Shown one piece after another: positions 12,257 through 21,624 of a stretch of DNA of 64,000 nucleotides; within the stretch, counting starts at the first letter, position 1; each line of letters opens with the position of its first letter. The position numbers were made by a program, and so were the translations under genes. This DNA is from Tridacna crocea (Eukaryota; Mollusca; Bivalvia; Cardiida; Cardiidae), in the NCBI GenBank assembly GCA_943736015.1, contig OX031063.1, forward strand, positions 5,933,001 through 5,997,000, in the 5' to 3' direction. The notes below the pieces were generated by a model. That model was not told the DNA's origin. It saw only the letters and a program-made list of their open reading frames with translations, and did no database searches.

Positions 12257-13976
12257 TATCCTTTTTTTTTTTTAAGGAAGCATGTTGCATTTTTTTTTTT
12301 TCGCTTTCGGTTTTCGCTTTACTTTTTTTTTTCTCTCCATACCTTTCTTTTCCTTGTTTGATTGTCTTTTATGTTTCTTTTCTTTATCCTTTCTTCTTCC
12401 TTTTTTAGACGCGTACATCTTTTTTGTCATTGATATTCTTTTGTTACTATTACATTTTATTCTTATTCATTCTATTCTTCTTGTTTTAAGGCGTATTTCT
12501 ATATGACTGACTCAACAATAAAATGATAAGTGTGCAACTCTCATCCCGGGCTCTGGCAGTATCGGAACTTGCTTCGTTTTCACTGGCCGTATCGGTACCC
12601 TAAGTCTCTTAACATTCAGTATTTGTTGCTTCCTCGTCGCTGACCGCAATTTTTCACTGCTTACAGGTTTCTTGAACTGCAATGTCTGCTTTTTAAAAAA
12701 GTATTCATTCTGCTAAGACTGCACATCTACAGTAACTTTTCCACTCAGGTTGCTTCAGTGGTTCCGTTCCACTGGTCTTAGATTTAAATCCTTGAACAGT
12801 CAAGCTTCCGAGATGCGCAAGTTCCCAACTGTAGTGAATATATAGACATGATTGCCTCTTCTGTCAAAGCCATGAAACAGGAAGAAAACTAGAAGCCAGA
12901 AATGTGTGGCTTTAGCCATCTTAGAAGTCTAAAACACGAGGCTATTTCTAGCATCAATTCCTGTACAAGAAATTTAGGAAAAAATAACCAAGACATTTCT
13001 TGTACAGGAATTGATGCCAGAAATAGCCTCGTGCTTTAGACTTCTAAGATGACTAAAGCCACAAATTTCTGGCTACTAATTTTCTTCCTGTTTCATGGCT
13101 TTGACGGAAGAGACATGTCTACTCACTACAGTTGGGAACTTACGCATCTCGAAAGCTTGACTGCACAAGGATTTAAATTGAAACACCAGTGGAACGGAAC
13201 CACTTAAGATCTTAAGCAACCTGAGTGGAAAAGTTACTGTAGATGTGCGGTCTTAGCAGAATAAATATTTCTTTTATTTTTAAAAAGCAGACATTGTAGT
13301 TTAAAAAAAAACCTGTGAGCAGTGAATAACTGCGGTCAGCGACGAGGAAGCAACAAATACTGAATATTAAGAGGCTTAGGGTACCGATTAGGCCAGTGAA
13401 AATGAAGCAAGTTCCGATCCTGTCAGTGCACGGGATGAGAGTTGCGCACTTATCATTTTATTGTAGTGTGAGTCATACAGAAAGATGCTATAAAACAAGA
13501 AGAATAAAATGAATAAGAATAGATGGCAATAATAACAAAAGAATATCAATGACAAAAAAATAATATACACGTCTAAAAAAGGAAGAAGAAAGGATAAAGA
13601 AAAGAAACATAAAGGACAATCAAACAAGGAAAAGAAAAGTATCGTGAGAAAAAAAAAGAAAAGTAAGGTGAAAACTGAAAAAAAAAATATATAACATGCT
13701 TCCTAAAAAAAGGGGGGTTTAAGGCCCGGTCACACCGCCCGAACTTTGCTGGAGCGTTCCTTGAACGGTAGGGAGGGGAGCCGAATTTCGACACCGCTCG
13801 TCACCGCGCTCAAAGTGGAAAAAAATCGAAAACACGGGCGTTGGCTTAGTGGTGCACCGCTGAAGCCGGCGTTGCTTTAGCGTTGCTTTAGCGGTGGCGC
13901 GAGCGTTGGTATAGCGCTATACGCTAGCGGCGTTCTGTGCATGCGGGCTTTGGCTCGGCGGGGCTATAAAGTTGGT

Positions 13977-14163
13977 TTAGCGGCATACCACTTGTGACCA
14001 CGGAGCTGAACGGATCGTTTTCAATATCCACTGCCTGACCCACACATCTCTGTCTCTCCTACTTCTCTCTCTTTTCCTTCGGTCAACAGCTTGTTGCAAT
14101 CTGAGGAGGTTCTGATTCCGCTGCTGGACTAGTGTACCAATCATAGCAAGTCTCTCAGCATCC
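13977..14163 (-). pseudogene. Possible N-terminal fragment of a Harbinger-type protein
   Basis: The minus-strand frame contains a Leu/Gln-rich helix (ERLAMIGTLVQQRNQNLLRL), then a basic run and RDVWVRQWIL. The last motif resembles the RRFWVRPWL-like box near the N terminus of many metazoan Harbinger transposases. The frame is open from inside the adjoining LTR, so the upstream residues are not its own, and it stops at 13977. No DDE domain follows. The family assignment rests on this motif and the element's ends. Confidence 0.45.
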
Positions 14164-14377
14164 ACGCTGGGTACCAGTGTCACTGGGAAACCAGAGTGGC
14201 GGGTAAAATTGAAATAGGGAACCAGTATTTCTCTTTGTTCAGTCTCTCACCTGACCATCTACTGTGTAGACGTTCACGAAGTCAGAAGATAAAGGAATAC
14301 ACAAGTTAGCACCTTCGCAAGTATTTACAGTCACTAAAAGACAGGTATCGCCCCAAATAATAACTCGTCACACTTTA
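14164..14377 (+). repeat. 5' LTR of the gypsy element
   Basis: Begins ACGCTGGGTACCAGTGTCAC and ends CACACTTTA just before the primer-binding site. Compared with the 3' LTR it lacks the first seven bases (TGTAGTG), so its left edge is eroded or rearranged. It contains the uninterrupted form (CACTAAAAGACAGG) of the site that is occupied in the 3' LTR. Confidence 0.8.
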
Positions 14378-14979
14378 TTGGCGACGAGGATTAAAAATAA
14401 GAACGTTTTCGATTGTTTCCAGTCTTTCTGGTTGTTGGTATTGTGTTTTTGCGAGCCTTCTATAAATTCCAAAAAAGACTCCCTCAGGCTTCTAGCTTGA
14501 AAACAATTTGAAAACAAGGCACCTGTTGTGGATTAAGGGTATTGAATTGAGTTCTATTCATTCAATACAGTTTTTGACTTCAAGACTAAATTGAGTTCTA
14601 CTTGTTTGGTCCAAGTTTTTTTGTGTTACCTAAATTGGCTTCTAGCCGAGGTGGTTTCACATGTCAGTTACAAATTAGGTCTACACAGAAAAAAAGAAAG
14701 GCTAATTTAAATCAGGTTAGGGTATGAAAGTTTAATCTTTACAGGCAGGAAGCGCCTAGTTTAATGTAAAGCCAGTACTTACCCCACCCACCTATTTACA
14801 ATTAGAAAGTTTTCCACTATTTTCAGGTACGCTTTCTAAGCACTTGAATTTAACTGTCAGTCATTGCTTTCTTTGTTTTGTTTAAATTGCACGCTTTTTC
14901 CTTGCAGATTTTGCATTTTGTTTATTTTTTTATTAAAGACAAAAAATTGCCTGTATTCATTTCTCTTTAGAAAAAAAAA
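14378..14979 (+). other. Gypsy 5' leader
   Basis: Non-coding leader after the LTR. It starts with the primer-binding-like TGGCGACGAGGAT. It contains two of the TTCTA-loop hairpins (14484-14500 with a six-pair stem and 14635-14649). No gag reading frame is present. Confidence 0.55.
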
Positions 14980-15151
14980 ATGAGCAGAATGAACATCAAC
15001 ACTGCAACTATTAACCAACTCTGCAGCATTAAAGGCAGAGGAGGGAGGGAGTTGTTGGCCATTATGAGGTTTACTAGACAGTTAAGGTTCTATCTGCTTG
15101 GTACGATCTTTACAGTAAGGACAGACCACTCCAGTTTAACCTGGTTATTAA
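14980..15151 (+). pseudogene. Gypsy ORF remnant: HhH-like N terminus joined to RNase H
   Basis: Starts with an ATG after an A-rich run. MNINTATINQLCSIKG resembles a helix-hairpin-helix of the ComEA type. It changes abruptly to ELLAIMRFTRQLRFYL and FTVRTDHSSLTWLL, the classic RNase H segment next to gypsy reverse transcriptase. The junction near 15030-15040 looks like the breakpoint of a deletion that removed gag, protease and most of RT. The frame is then broken by the insertion at 15152. Confidence 0.65.
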
Positions 15152-15689
15152 AGGTGGCCCTTCAGATATTGGGACGAAATTTGAACAAAAATACAAAAAA
15201 TTCGTCCTTATACTCCCAAGGCCTTTTAACTTTCATTTATAAAACCCCAGCAGTCGAAAACCATCCGACAACAAGAAAAAATAAAGATTTACTACGGCCC
15301 AGGTCGACGCCGACGGGAACCAGGTCTATTTTTAGATGAGCAAGTTACTCATTTACATACCAGAAATACACAAAGGACGCTTCAAACATAGCGTCCGAAG
15401 AAGAAATTATGGAAAATAATTACATGTTTGTTATGTTATGGAATTTAAGTGTCATTAGTCACGTGCCAGTCACTTTACATTCCCACAATGCTTATTTTGA
15501 TTTTTGGCGCGAAATCTAAAAATACCTTAAGAGGCTTGGTAGCCTTTTAAGGGAATACCATCAAAAAAATTGTTTTTCCTAATTTAATGATTCTTGATTA
15601 TTGATGATTTGTATTGTTTTTTCATATAAATTTCAGTGGTATATATATTTTTCAATTTGGTGAGATGTGAAAATTCTAAATACCTACCT
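15152..15689. mobile_element. 538-bp TTAA-flanked insertion in the RNase H region
   Basis: TTAA at 15148-15151 and 15690-15693 flank a non-coding AT-rich segment with short terminal matches (AGGTGG at the left, CCTACCT at the right). Its removal, with one TTAA, leaves the retrotransposon frame continuous, so the borders are probably exact. TTAA duplication suggests a piggyBac-type non-autonomous element. About 75 bp (15363-15436) recur at 11697-11770. Confidence 0.65.
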
Positions 15690-15693
15690 TTAA

Positions 15694-16352
15694 GGTTCAA
15701 AGAACCGCAGGGCCAGCTAGCTCGATGGATTGAGGAACTTTCTCAAAACCACATGGTGGTCAAACATCGAGAAGGATCGAAGCATGGAAATGCGGACGCA
15801 CTTTCAAGGATTCAAGTACATTTCTGGCATCAAGCTTGCGGACCTACCATGCGGAGGATGCCATTACTGCACGAGGGCGCATACCCAGTGGGCTAAGTTC
15901 ACTGACGAAGTGGATGAGGCCGTTAGTCTGGTTGTGCAGAAAGGAAAGGCACCTCTGACAGAGGTTAACCGAAGAGTGATAGGTGCAAGAAGGGGCGAGG
16001 CCAGGTCAGTGGGAGTCCGCCAGATTTTTCAGAAAGATCTTGTACTGCTAAAGAGCTGAAGTCTGAACCGGGTCTTCTAGACCATTCAGGGCAGCATCCA
16101 GGCATAAAGAGCAGTCTAGGCTCGGGTCTTCTAGACCAGCCGACAGACGACGCTCCCTGTAAAGACCGCCGTCTTCTAGACGCAGTCATATTTACAGGCA
16201 ATGACTGTCTTCTAGACGTCATTGGTTCTGGAGACATTGACGGGTTAGGTAGTACAGAAGCGCACTTTGACATAACTTTCCATAAGGAAAAGAGTTTGGA
16301 CAAAATAGGTGTTGCACCGTCTCCCTGGGTGATACGGCTATTCACTCGGTGA
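15694..16352 (+). pseudogene. Gypsy pol remnant: RNase H end and linker
   Basis: KEPQGQLARWIEELSQNHMV and KHGNADALSR close RNase H. A frameshift near 15820 leads to CGGCHYCTRAHTQW, then another frame (15969-16352) stays open through the linker before integrase. In that linker four GTC-TTCTA-GAC hairpins recur, each read as Leu-Leu-Asp. Several frameshifts make it a pseudogene. Confidence 0.7.
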
Positions 16353-16941
16353 ACTGGGAGACGAACAACATAAAGACAAAAATCTCACCATGCTTCTAGC
16401 TTGGATCGAGGAAAATGAGATTCCAGCTGAAAAAAAAGATTTGTTTATTGCCAGCGTTGGGGCAAAACGTTACTGGCTGGATAAAGAGTTGTTCAAACTT
16501 ATGGATGGTGTCTTATACAGACAAAAACCAGATGAAGACATGGATGACTGGCTTCTAGTCGTCCCTGAAAGTCTGAAAAAGTCTGTCTTTTCCTTGCACC
16601 ATGATATACCCTCAGCGGGACATCAGGGTGTCGCTAGGACTAGGACAAAACTCAAAGAAAAGTTTTTCTGGTTTGGTATGTCAAAGGAGGTGGAGTCCTA
16701 CGTACTATCTTGCAATGTCTGCAACCAGAACAAAAAGAACAAGGTTTATGGAAAGGTCCCATTAACAGAATTTCAAGCTGGGGTACCTATGGAGCGGGTA
16801 CATATATATTTTATTGGTCCTTTACCTAAAACAAAGCTTGGTAATGTTCACTGCCTAATGATGGTGGACCAGTTTACGAAATGGGTTGAATGTCCCTTTG
16901 CCTTCTCAGCGCGCGGAGGAAACGGCTCAGGCGGCCATTGA
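16333..16941 (+). pseudogene. Gypsy integrase: zinc finger and start of catalytic core
   Basis: The integrase HHCC zinc finger is visible: H of LHHDIPSAGHQGVART, then CNVCNQNK. The start of the core follows (VHIYFIGPLPKT, LMMVDQFTKWVECP). The first catalytic Asp, normally in the HIDFIGP-like motif, is Tyr here, an inactivating change. The frame runs off at about 16900 through a frameshift. The annotated Met at 16390 may not be a true start, as the frame is open from 16333. Confidence 0.8.
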
Positions 16942-17008
16942 TAACTTTTTTTTCGCGTTTTGGTCTACCATTACAGATTTTCTCCGATCAAGGTAGGAAC
17001 TTTGACTG

Positions 17009-17876
17009 AAAACATTTTGAAGCTTTATGCAAAGCTTTGCAGATCCATAAGGCTAGAACCACTCCTTATCGACATGCAGCCAACGGACAGGTAGAACGAT
17101 TTAATCGTAATTTGATGGATGCTGTCCGGTGCTTTTTAGGTAAAAAACAGGATCAATGGGACAAGTACCTCCAGCAAATAGCTATTACAATAAGGGCTTC
17201 AGTCAACAGAATTGCAGTTTTTACCCCAAATAGATTGATGTTAGGACGGGAGATCAATACACCAGCAAATTTGATGTTCCCTTGTCCTAAAAGTCAGTCA
17301 GTGGATTATGGCGAGTATGTCAATGACTTGGTTAAAAATATGCAATCGGCTCATGACACCGCTAGCCAGAATCTGAAAACTTCGCTGAAGCGCATGAAAA
17401 AGAATTACGATCTGAAAATTCTTTTAAGGCGATATGCAGAGGGAGATGTTGTGTATCTATTAGATACAGCAGTTAGTAAGGGACAGTCCAGAAAACTGTC
17501 ATCTCCTTGGAAGGGACCAGCCATAATAATAAAGATACTGTCTTCAGACGTATACCATGTGAAGCTCCATAAGTCTGTGTTCGTAGTGAACCATGACAGG
17601 CTAATGCCCTGTAGGGATAGGACTCTCCCAAATTGGATCACAAAACACAAATCCCTACCTCAGGATTCAGCAATCATTCCTGACAGTGAGGAAGGCACCA
17701 AGTATTGCTTGTGTCGCCAGCCCTGGAATGGTCGCTTCATGATACAGTGTGATTATTGTGATGAGTGGTTCCATGGTTCATGCGTCAATATCAGTGTATC
17801 AGATGCACTGACTATTGACAAATATAAGTGTAAGGCCTGCAAGAGTGGAGGAACTGTGGATGTAGCATACTGATTA
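17009..17876 (+). pseudogene. Gypsy integrase core end, C-terminal domain and PHD finger
   Basis: Follows an in-frame TGA at 17006-17008. It contains ARTTPYRHAANGQVERFNRN with the third catalytic residue (Glu), the connecting helices, then the integrase C-terminal domain with a GPY/F-like SSPWKGPAIII. After a short Ser/Asp/Glu spacer comes a PHD finger (about 17698-17850): YCLCRQPW, RFMIQCDYCDEWFHGSCV, YKCKAC, giving C4-H-C3 ligands. The stop follows 10 residues later. Where chromoviruses carry a chromodomain, this element carries a PHD. Confidence 0.85.
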
Positions 17877-19184
17877 TTTGTCAGTATAAAACATCAGCAA
17901 ATTATCTCTGACTCCAGGGTAACCTACAGGATAGGAAGATGCGGCTTCTAGCCTGTCTTTCTGTGTAGGTGTATCCAAGGATATGGCTTCTAGCCTATCC
18001 TTCAGCCAGGTCAAGACCTTGCCAAAAGATTAGCCCGCTCCGTCGGAACTTTTGACATTTCACTCTAGTCGGGTTTAGTCCCACTCGGGAGGGCCCCCGG
18101 AGAGGCGGCTCCAAGAAAGGGGGAGAGGGGGGAGGTAAGAAGAAAGCAAGCTAATAAAACAGAAGTTATAAGTCGGCCTCTGAGGCTGGGGCTTCTAGCT
18201 CCCCGAAGAACCCGCAAGCTTCAAGCGTTTGCAAGTAAGTCGGCCTCTATTGCTGGGGCTTCTAGCTCCACTTAGAGCCTGCTGACTTGGTGTAGCTGCG
18301 ACGCACTCAGTAGCACGGGTTGACTAGGACGTCCTCACGTCGGGTTAACTAGTGTTGCTGAAGAGAGTTATGGCCTTGCTGAAAGTGGCAAGTTCTGGTG
18401 ATGCATTGCACAAAAGTGGATGAGGACTGCGGAATTGAGGCTTTTATCAAACTTCTGCGTTTTACGCGGAGGTATGTTAGGCCTCGCCAAAGGATCCATC
18501 TACACTGCCTCACCGGAAACCAGTGTTTGGTAGATGGATGGCTGAAGGAGTTTCCCAATTCCTTCTTTGGCTTCGCCAACACGATCAGGGCTTTTAGTCT
18601 AGATCAGGTTGAGGCCTTGGAGTGGTGGCGGGAAGACCGGCTGCATTAAGAGGCTATTATTGTCTCCCTGTGGCTGGGCCGGATGCTGTCTTCTCAGTTT
18701 GGCTTTTAGCCAATAGCATTCTGGTCGAGGAATTCTCTCCTATACTTACTAAAGTATTGGTCTGTAACCCAGGATAAGTTAGTGTGTTGTCGTATAATAC
18801 ACCAAGGAAACCAGGGAGATTGACCAGATTTTCTCTGCGGCTTCTAGCCCAGTGAAATAGACCTTCTAGCTCCTTTCTCCTTTACTAGTTTCAGTCTAGC
18901 TTGTTGTTTTCCAGTATTTGTGCGGCTTCTAGCCCACTTATTCAAAAACTGCTAGTTTTAAGGGTCTTGTGCGGCTTCTAGCCTACTAACCCAAAGCTTC
19001 TAGCTTAAAAGTTCTTGTGCGGCTTCTAGCCCACTTAAGGGGCAAATTTCAGCGGCTTCTAGCCCCGGGTATTTGAATTGTGATCTAGGGAAAGGTTCCC
19101 ACCCCACTTTGGGAGTAAACCCCCCCCCCCAAATATGGATTCCATCAGCTACAGCCGAAGCCTTCTTGGAGAAAGTCGGGGGAG
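17877..19184 (+). ncRNA. Gypsy 3' untranslated region with an array of TTCTA-loop hairpins
   Basis: 1.3 kb with no coding potential between pol and the 3' LTR. At least eleven short inverted repeats share the loop TTCTA (once TTTTA): 17931-17964, 17977-18002, 18188-18202, 18254-18270, 18699-18713, 18835-18852, 18920-18937, 18969-18986, 18994-19006, 19017-19034, 19052-19065. Stems differ but remain paired (GGC/GCC, AAGC/GCTT, TGGGGC/GCTCCA with a G-T pair). Several carry a bulged C three pairs from the loop, and two extend to 10 and 14 pairs. A role in the retrotransposon RNA is inferred. A C run (about 19119-19131) precedes the purine tract. Confidence 0.65.
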
Positions 19185-19853
19185 TGTAGTGACGCTGGGT
19201 ACCAGTGTCACTGGGAAACCAGAGTGGCGGGTAAAATTGAAATAGTATTTCTCTTTGTTCACTCTCTCACCTGACCATCTACTGTGTACAAGTTCACGAA
19301 GTCAGAAGATAAAGAAATACAGAAGTTAGCACCTTCGCAAGTATTTACAGCCACTAAAGGCACGGCGGGGAATCACGTGACACAACAACAACAACAATGA
19401 CCGATATTTGAAAAAATTCCCCGACTTCAGGTAAAAAAATCTTCAATAATTCCGTTAATACATGACCGATTGGAATTTGGTTTGAAGCAGAGAAGGCGGA
19501 AGGACTCCAGAGATTTGCTTGATGTGTTAGATTTTTTAAACAACACCTGATAAAAAAGTTATTGACGAGCAAACAAATTTTTTACCCTGGATAATTTGTT
19601 TGCTCGTCAATAACTTTTTTATCAGGTGTTGTTTAAAAAAGCTAACACATCAAGCAAATCCCTGGAGTCCTTCCGCCTTCTCTGCTTCATACCAAATTCC
19701 AATCGGTCATGTATTACCGGAATTATTGAAGATTTTCTTACCTGAAGTCGGGGAATTTTTTCAAATATCGGTCATTGTTGTTGTTGTTGTGTCACGTGAT
19801 TCCCCGCCGTGAAAGGACAGGTATCGCCCCAAATAATAAGTCGGCACACTTTA
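19185..19853 (+). repeat. 3' LTR of the gypsy element, interrupted
   Basis: Starts TGTAGTGACGCTGGG after the purine tract GTCGGGGGAG and ends CACACTTTA. Its 214 bp match the 5' LTR except that a 451-bp palindrome plus target duplication sits inside. Confidence 0.8.
19361..19811. mobile_element. 451-bp foldback element in the 3' LTR
   Basis: Almost perfect inverted repeat: left arm 19361-19577, right arm about 19596-19811, termini CACGGCGGGGAATCACGTGA and its complement. The target duplication AAAGG is at 19356-19360 and 19812-19816. The 5' LTR shows the empty site. The high identity of the arms implies recent insertion or arm conversion. No coding capacity; ORFs seen in both arms are mirror images. 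Confidence 0.85.
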
Positions 19854-20502
19854 GTGATACAGTTTTACTGTAACTTTGAGCAATTTCGTCATAGATGAGG
19901 TCTGAACTCAACGGCACCTCGATTCCAAATGAGCCCCTGTCCATTTCTTCCCGTATTTATAGCCAAATTCTGGTCCCGCTCCAACACCTCTATACCAACG
20001 CCAAAACAAAGTTCATCGCCGCCATGGCTCGCTGCTTCAACGCCCGACACCGTTCCAGCAATCCCGTGTCCGCTTGTAAAACGCTTACAACCGCTCCACC
20101 GAAGTTTGTGCAACGTTTAATCGCCGCCCGGGCAAAGCTGGTGAAGTAGCGGTGGCCCAGCGTTCAAGATTTCTGCGATGGCCTAGCGGACCCAAGTTTC
20201 CACGAACTTGCGTCTAGCGGTGCCAAACTTTGAATGAGCGTTGGTGGAGCGGGGATGAACTTTGCCGGGGCGGAAAATTGTCCCCTCCTCAACGCTCGCA
20301 ATATTTTGTGCAGCTCAGAACTTTCGGAGCGGTAGGAGGGCCCCTCGAGAAACATCAGCGGTGGCCGAGCGTATACGGCGTTGCTTTAACGGGAGCCAAC
20401 TTTTGTTAAACGGTGGAGAACGGTTGTGGGCGGTGATGAATTTTTTTCACCGCTCCAGGAACGCTCCAGCAAAGTTCGGGGTGGTGTGACCGGGCCTTTA
20501 GG

Positions 20503-20576
20503 TCTGACGGCTCGAACCAGGATCGCTGGCTTGAGAGGCAGAGATGTATTCCATTACACCACTACTCGCTTAGTGA
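20503..20576 (-). repeat. tRNA-like (SINE-head) module, right arm
   Basis: Inverted copy of the left-arm module with a better B box: GATCCTGGTTCGAGCC on the minus strand, and A-box-like TGGTGTAATGG. RNA polymerase III promoter potential is possible; no cloverleaf is convincing, so it is not called as a tRNA gene. Confidence 0.5.
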
Positions 20577-20716
20577 AATCGACAACTTAAAAAACTTTTC
20601 AGCCTTTTCATTTTACATTTTGACTAAAATTATCGGATAATTTACCTGTTCTTCCCGAAAATAGAATGGTCTGAATTATTGTAAACAAGGGCCACGGTTA
20701 TCGCGTTCCATTAATA

Positions 20717-21593
20717 CCTGCTGGGTAGTGGATAGTTTACCTATTTTACCACAACAGCAATAAATTCACCCACCTCGATGTTTATTAATTCCAGACTTTA
20801 TCTATTGATTAAATACTACGAATCCATCATTTAAAAAATCAAGCATTGTCTCGTTTTATTAAAAAATTTTACACAACGGACTAACGCACTAAGCAATGAA
20901 TACAGATTACGCACGTGGAAAGTCTGCAAATATGGCGGTTGAAGCGGGAAAAATGTGTGTGTGGGGTGCGGGTAGTGGGTGCCTTGGGATATTTAACTCA
21001 GTACCAAGCAACAAAATTTTAGGTTTGTCCAAATCGAAAGCATTTGCAGACGACAAAATAAAAGTGACCCAAAATTTGAAATTTGTTTTGTTAAAGGTAG
21101 AAAACATTGTGAGAAAAAGGAGAAAATGCTGGTTACCAGCATTTTCTCCTTTTCCCAAGGCTTCTTTCTCAGGGGCGTCAAAAGTAGGGATTGTGTGGTA
21201 ATGGGTTCTCTTTCCAAAAGAATCCCTGGTAACCAGCATTTTCTCATTTTCACACAATGTTTTCCACCCTGCTGGAATTCAATTTCAATTTTTGAGTTTC
21301 TTTCATTTTGTCATCTGCAAATGCTTTCCTTTTGCAATAGTCTAAAATTTTGTTGTTTGGTAAAGAGTTAACACTTTATCAAACTAAAAATATTTAGATC
21401 TAGATTTGTCCAAACTGAAAGCATTTGCAGACGATAAAATAAACGTGACTAAAAAGTTAGAACTCTTGTCTTTAGAAGAGTAGGGAACATCGTGGAAAAA
21501 GGAAAAGGAGAAATTGTTGCTAACAAGCATTTTTTTCCACAATGTTTTCAGACGGCTTCTTCTGATAGGTCGTTAAAACCAGGGTTTGTGTTT

Positions 21594-21595
<2 letters not shown>
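20717..21595. repeat. Family A copies right of the nested cluster
   Basis: A compound copy 20993-21371 (forward then reverse half, two cores) shares its TTAA with a forward copy 21368 to about 21590. 20717-20992 holds nothing recognisable. Confidence 0.65.

Positions 21596-21624
<29 letters not shown>

Larger units (their letters stand above)
14164..19853 (+). mobile_element. Decayed Ty3/gypsy LTR retrotransposon
   Basis: Two 214-bp LTRs (the second split by an insertion) flank an internal region. A primer-binding-like TGGCGACGAGGAT follows the 5' LTR at 14380, and a purine tract (GTCGGGGGAG) precedes the 3' LTR. Retained domains in order are part of RNase H, the integrase zinc finger, part of the integrase core, the integrase C-terminal domain and a PHD finger. 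Gag, protease and most of reverse transcriptase are missing, apparently by one deletion ending near 15030. A changed first catalytic Asp position, a frameshift and a stop in the integrase, and the insertions, make it inactive. It lies inside the Harbinger element. Confidence 0.85.
13722..20497. mobile_element. PIF/Harbinger-type DNA element (non-autonomous), carrying a nested LTR element
   Basis: Termini AGGCCCGGTCACACCGC at 13722 and its inverted match ending at 20497 extend into longer imperfect inverted repeats (CCGAACTTTGCTGGAGCG). The flanking target duplication is TTA (13719-13721 and 20498-20500), the TWA type expected of PIF/Harbinger. The element's own DNA is GC-rich with many AGCG/GCGGTGG steps, unlike its surroundings. 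Its own parts are 13722-14163 and 19854-20497; the middle is the LTR retrotransposon. Only a short transposase-like fragment remains. Confidence 0.8.
12038..20716. mobile_element. 1.9-kb palindromic (foldback) element, right arm interrupted at 13722
   Basis: The left arm (12038-12973) and right arm (12995-13721, continuing at 20501-20716) are inverted copies of each other at about 85-90% by eye, with a spacer of about 20 nt. Matching landmarks include the ATTAATGG end, the T-rich tract and the GGAACGGAACC/GGTTCCGTTCC pair. Continuity of the right arm across the 6.8-kb insertion is shown by the fit of 20501 onwards to the part of the left arm just outside the T-rich tract. No transposase is seen. 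It could be a foldback transposon or an inverted duplication. I saw no clear target duplication outside. Confidence 0.82.

Noticed and set aside
12282-13794. Phe/Leu-rich ORFs resembling membrane proteins
   Set aside because: Low-complexity T-rich tracts in the two arms of the palindrome; the same peptide appears from both arms.
16060-16240. Programmed read-through of repeated in-frame TAG codons (VF-stop-T) in the linker
   Set aside because: That frame also has TGA and TAA stops; another frame is fully open and reads the same sites as Leu-Leu-Asp.
15965-16345. 126-aa minus-strand ORF
   Set aside because: Antisense of the gypsy linker; no recognisable domain, and the sense strand has clear pol homology.
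19354-19812. Two near-identical 70-72 aa ORFs on opposite strands
   Set aside because: They are mirror images in the two arms of the 451-bp foldback element.
20503-20576. Functional tRNA gene on the minus strand
   Set aside because: A and B boxes are tRNA-like but acceptor and anticodon stems do not pair; treated as a SINE-type module.
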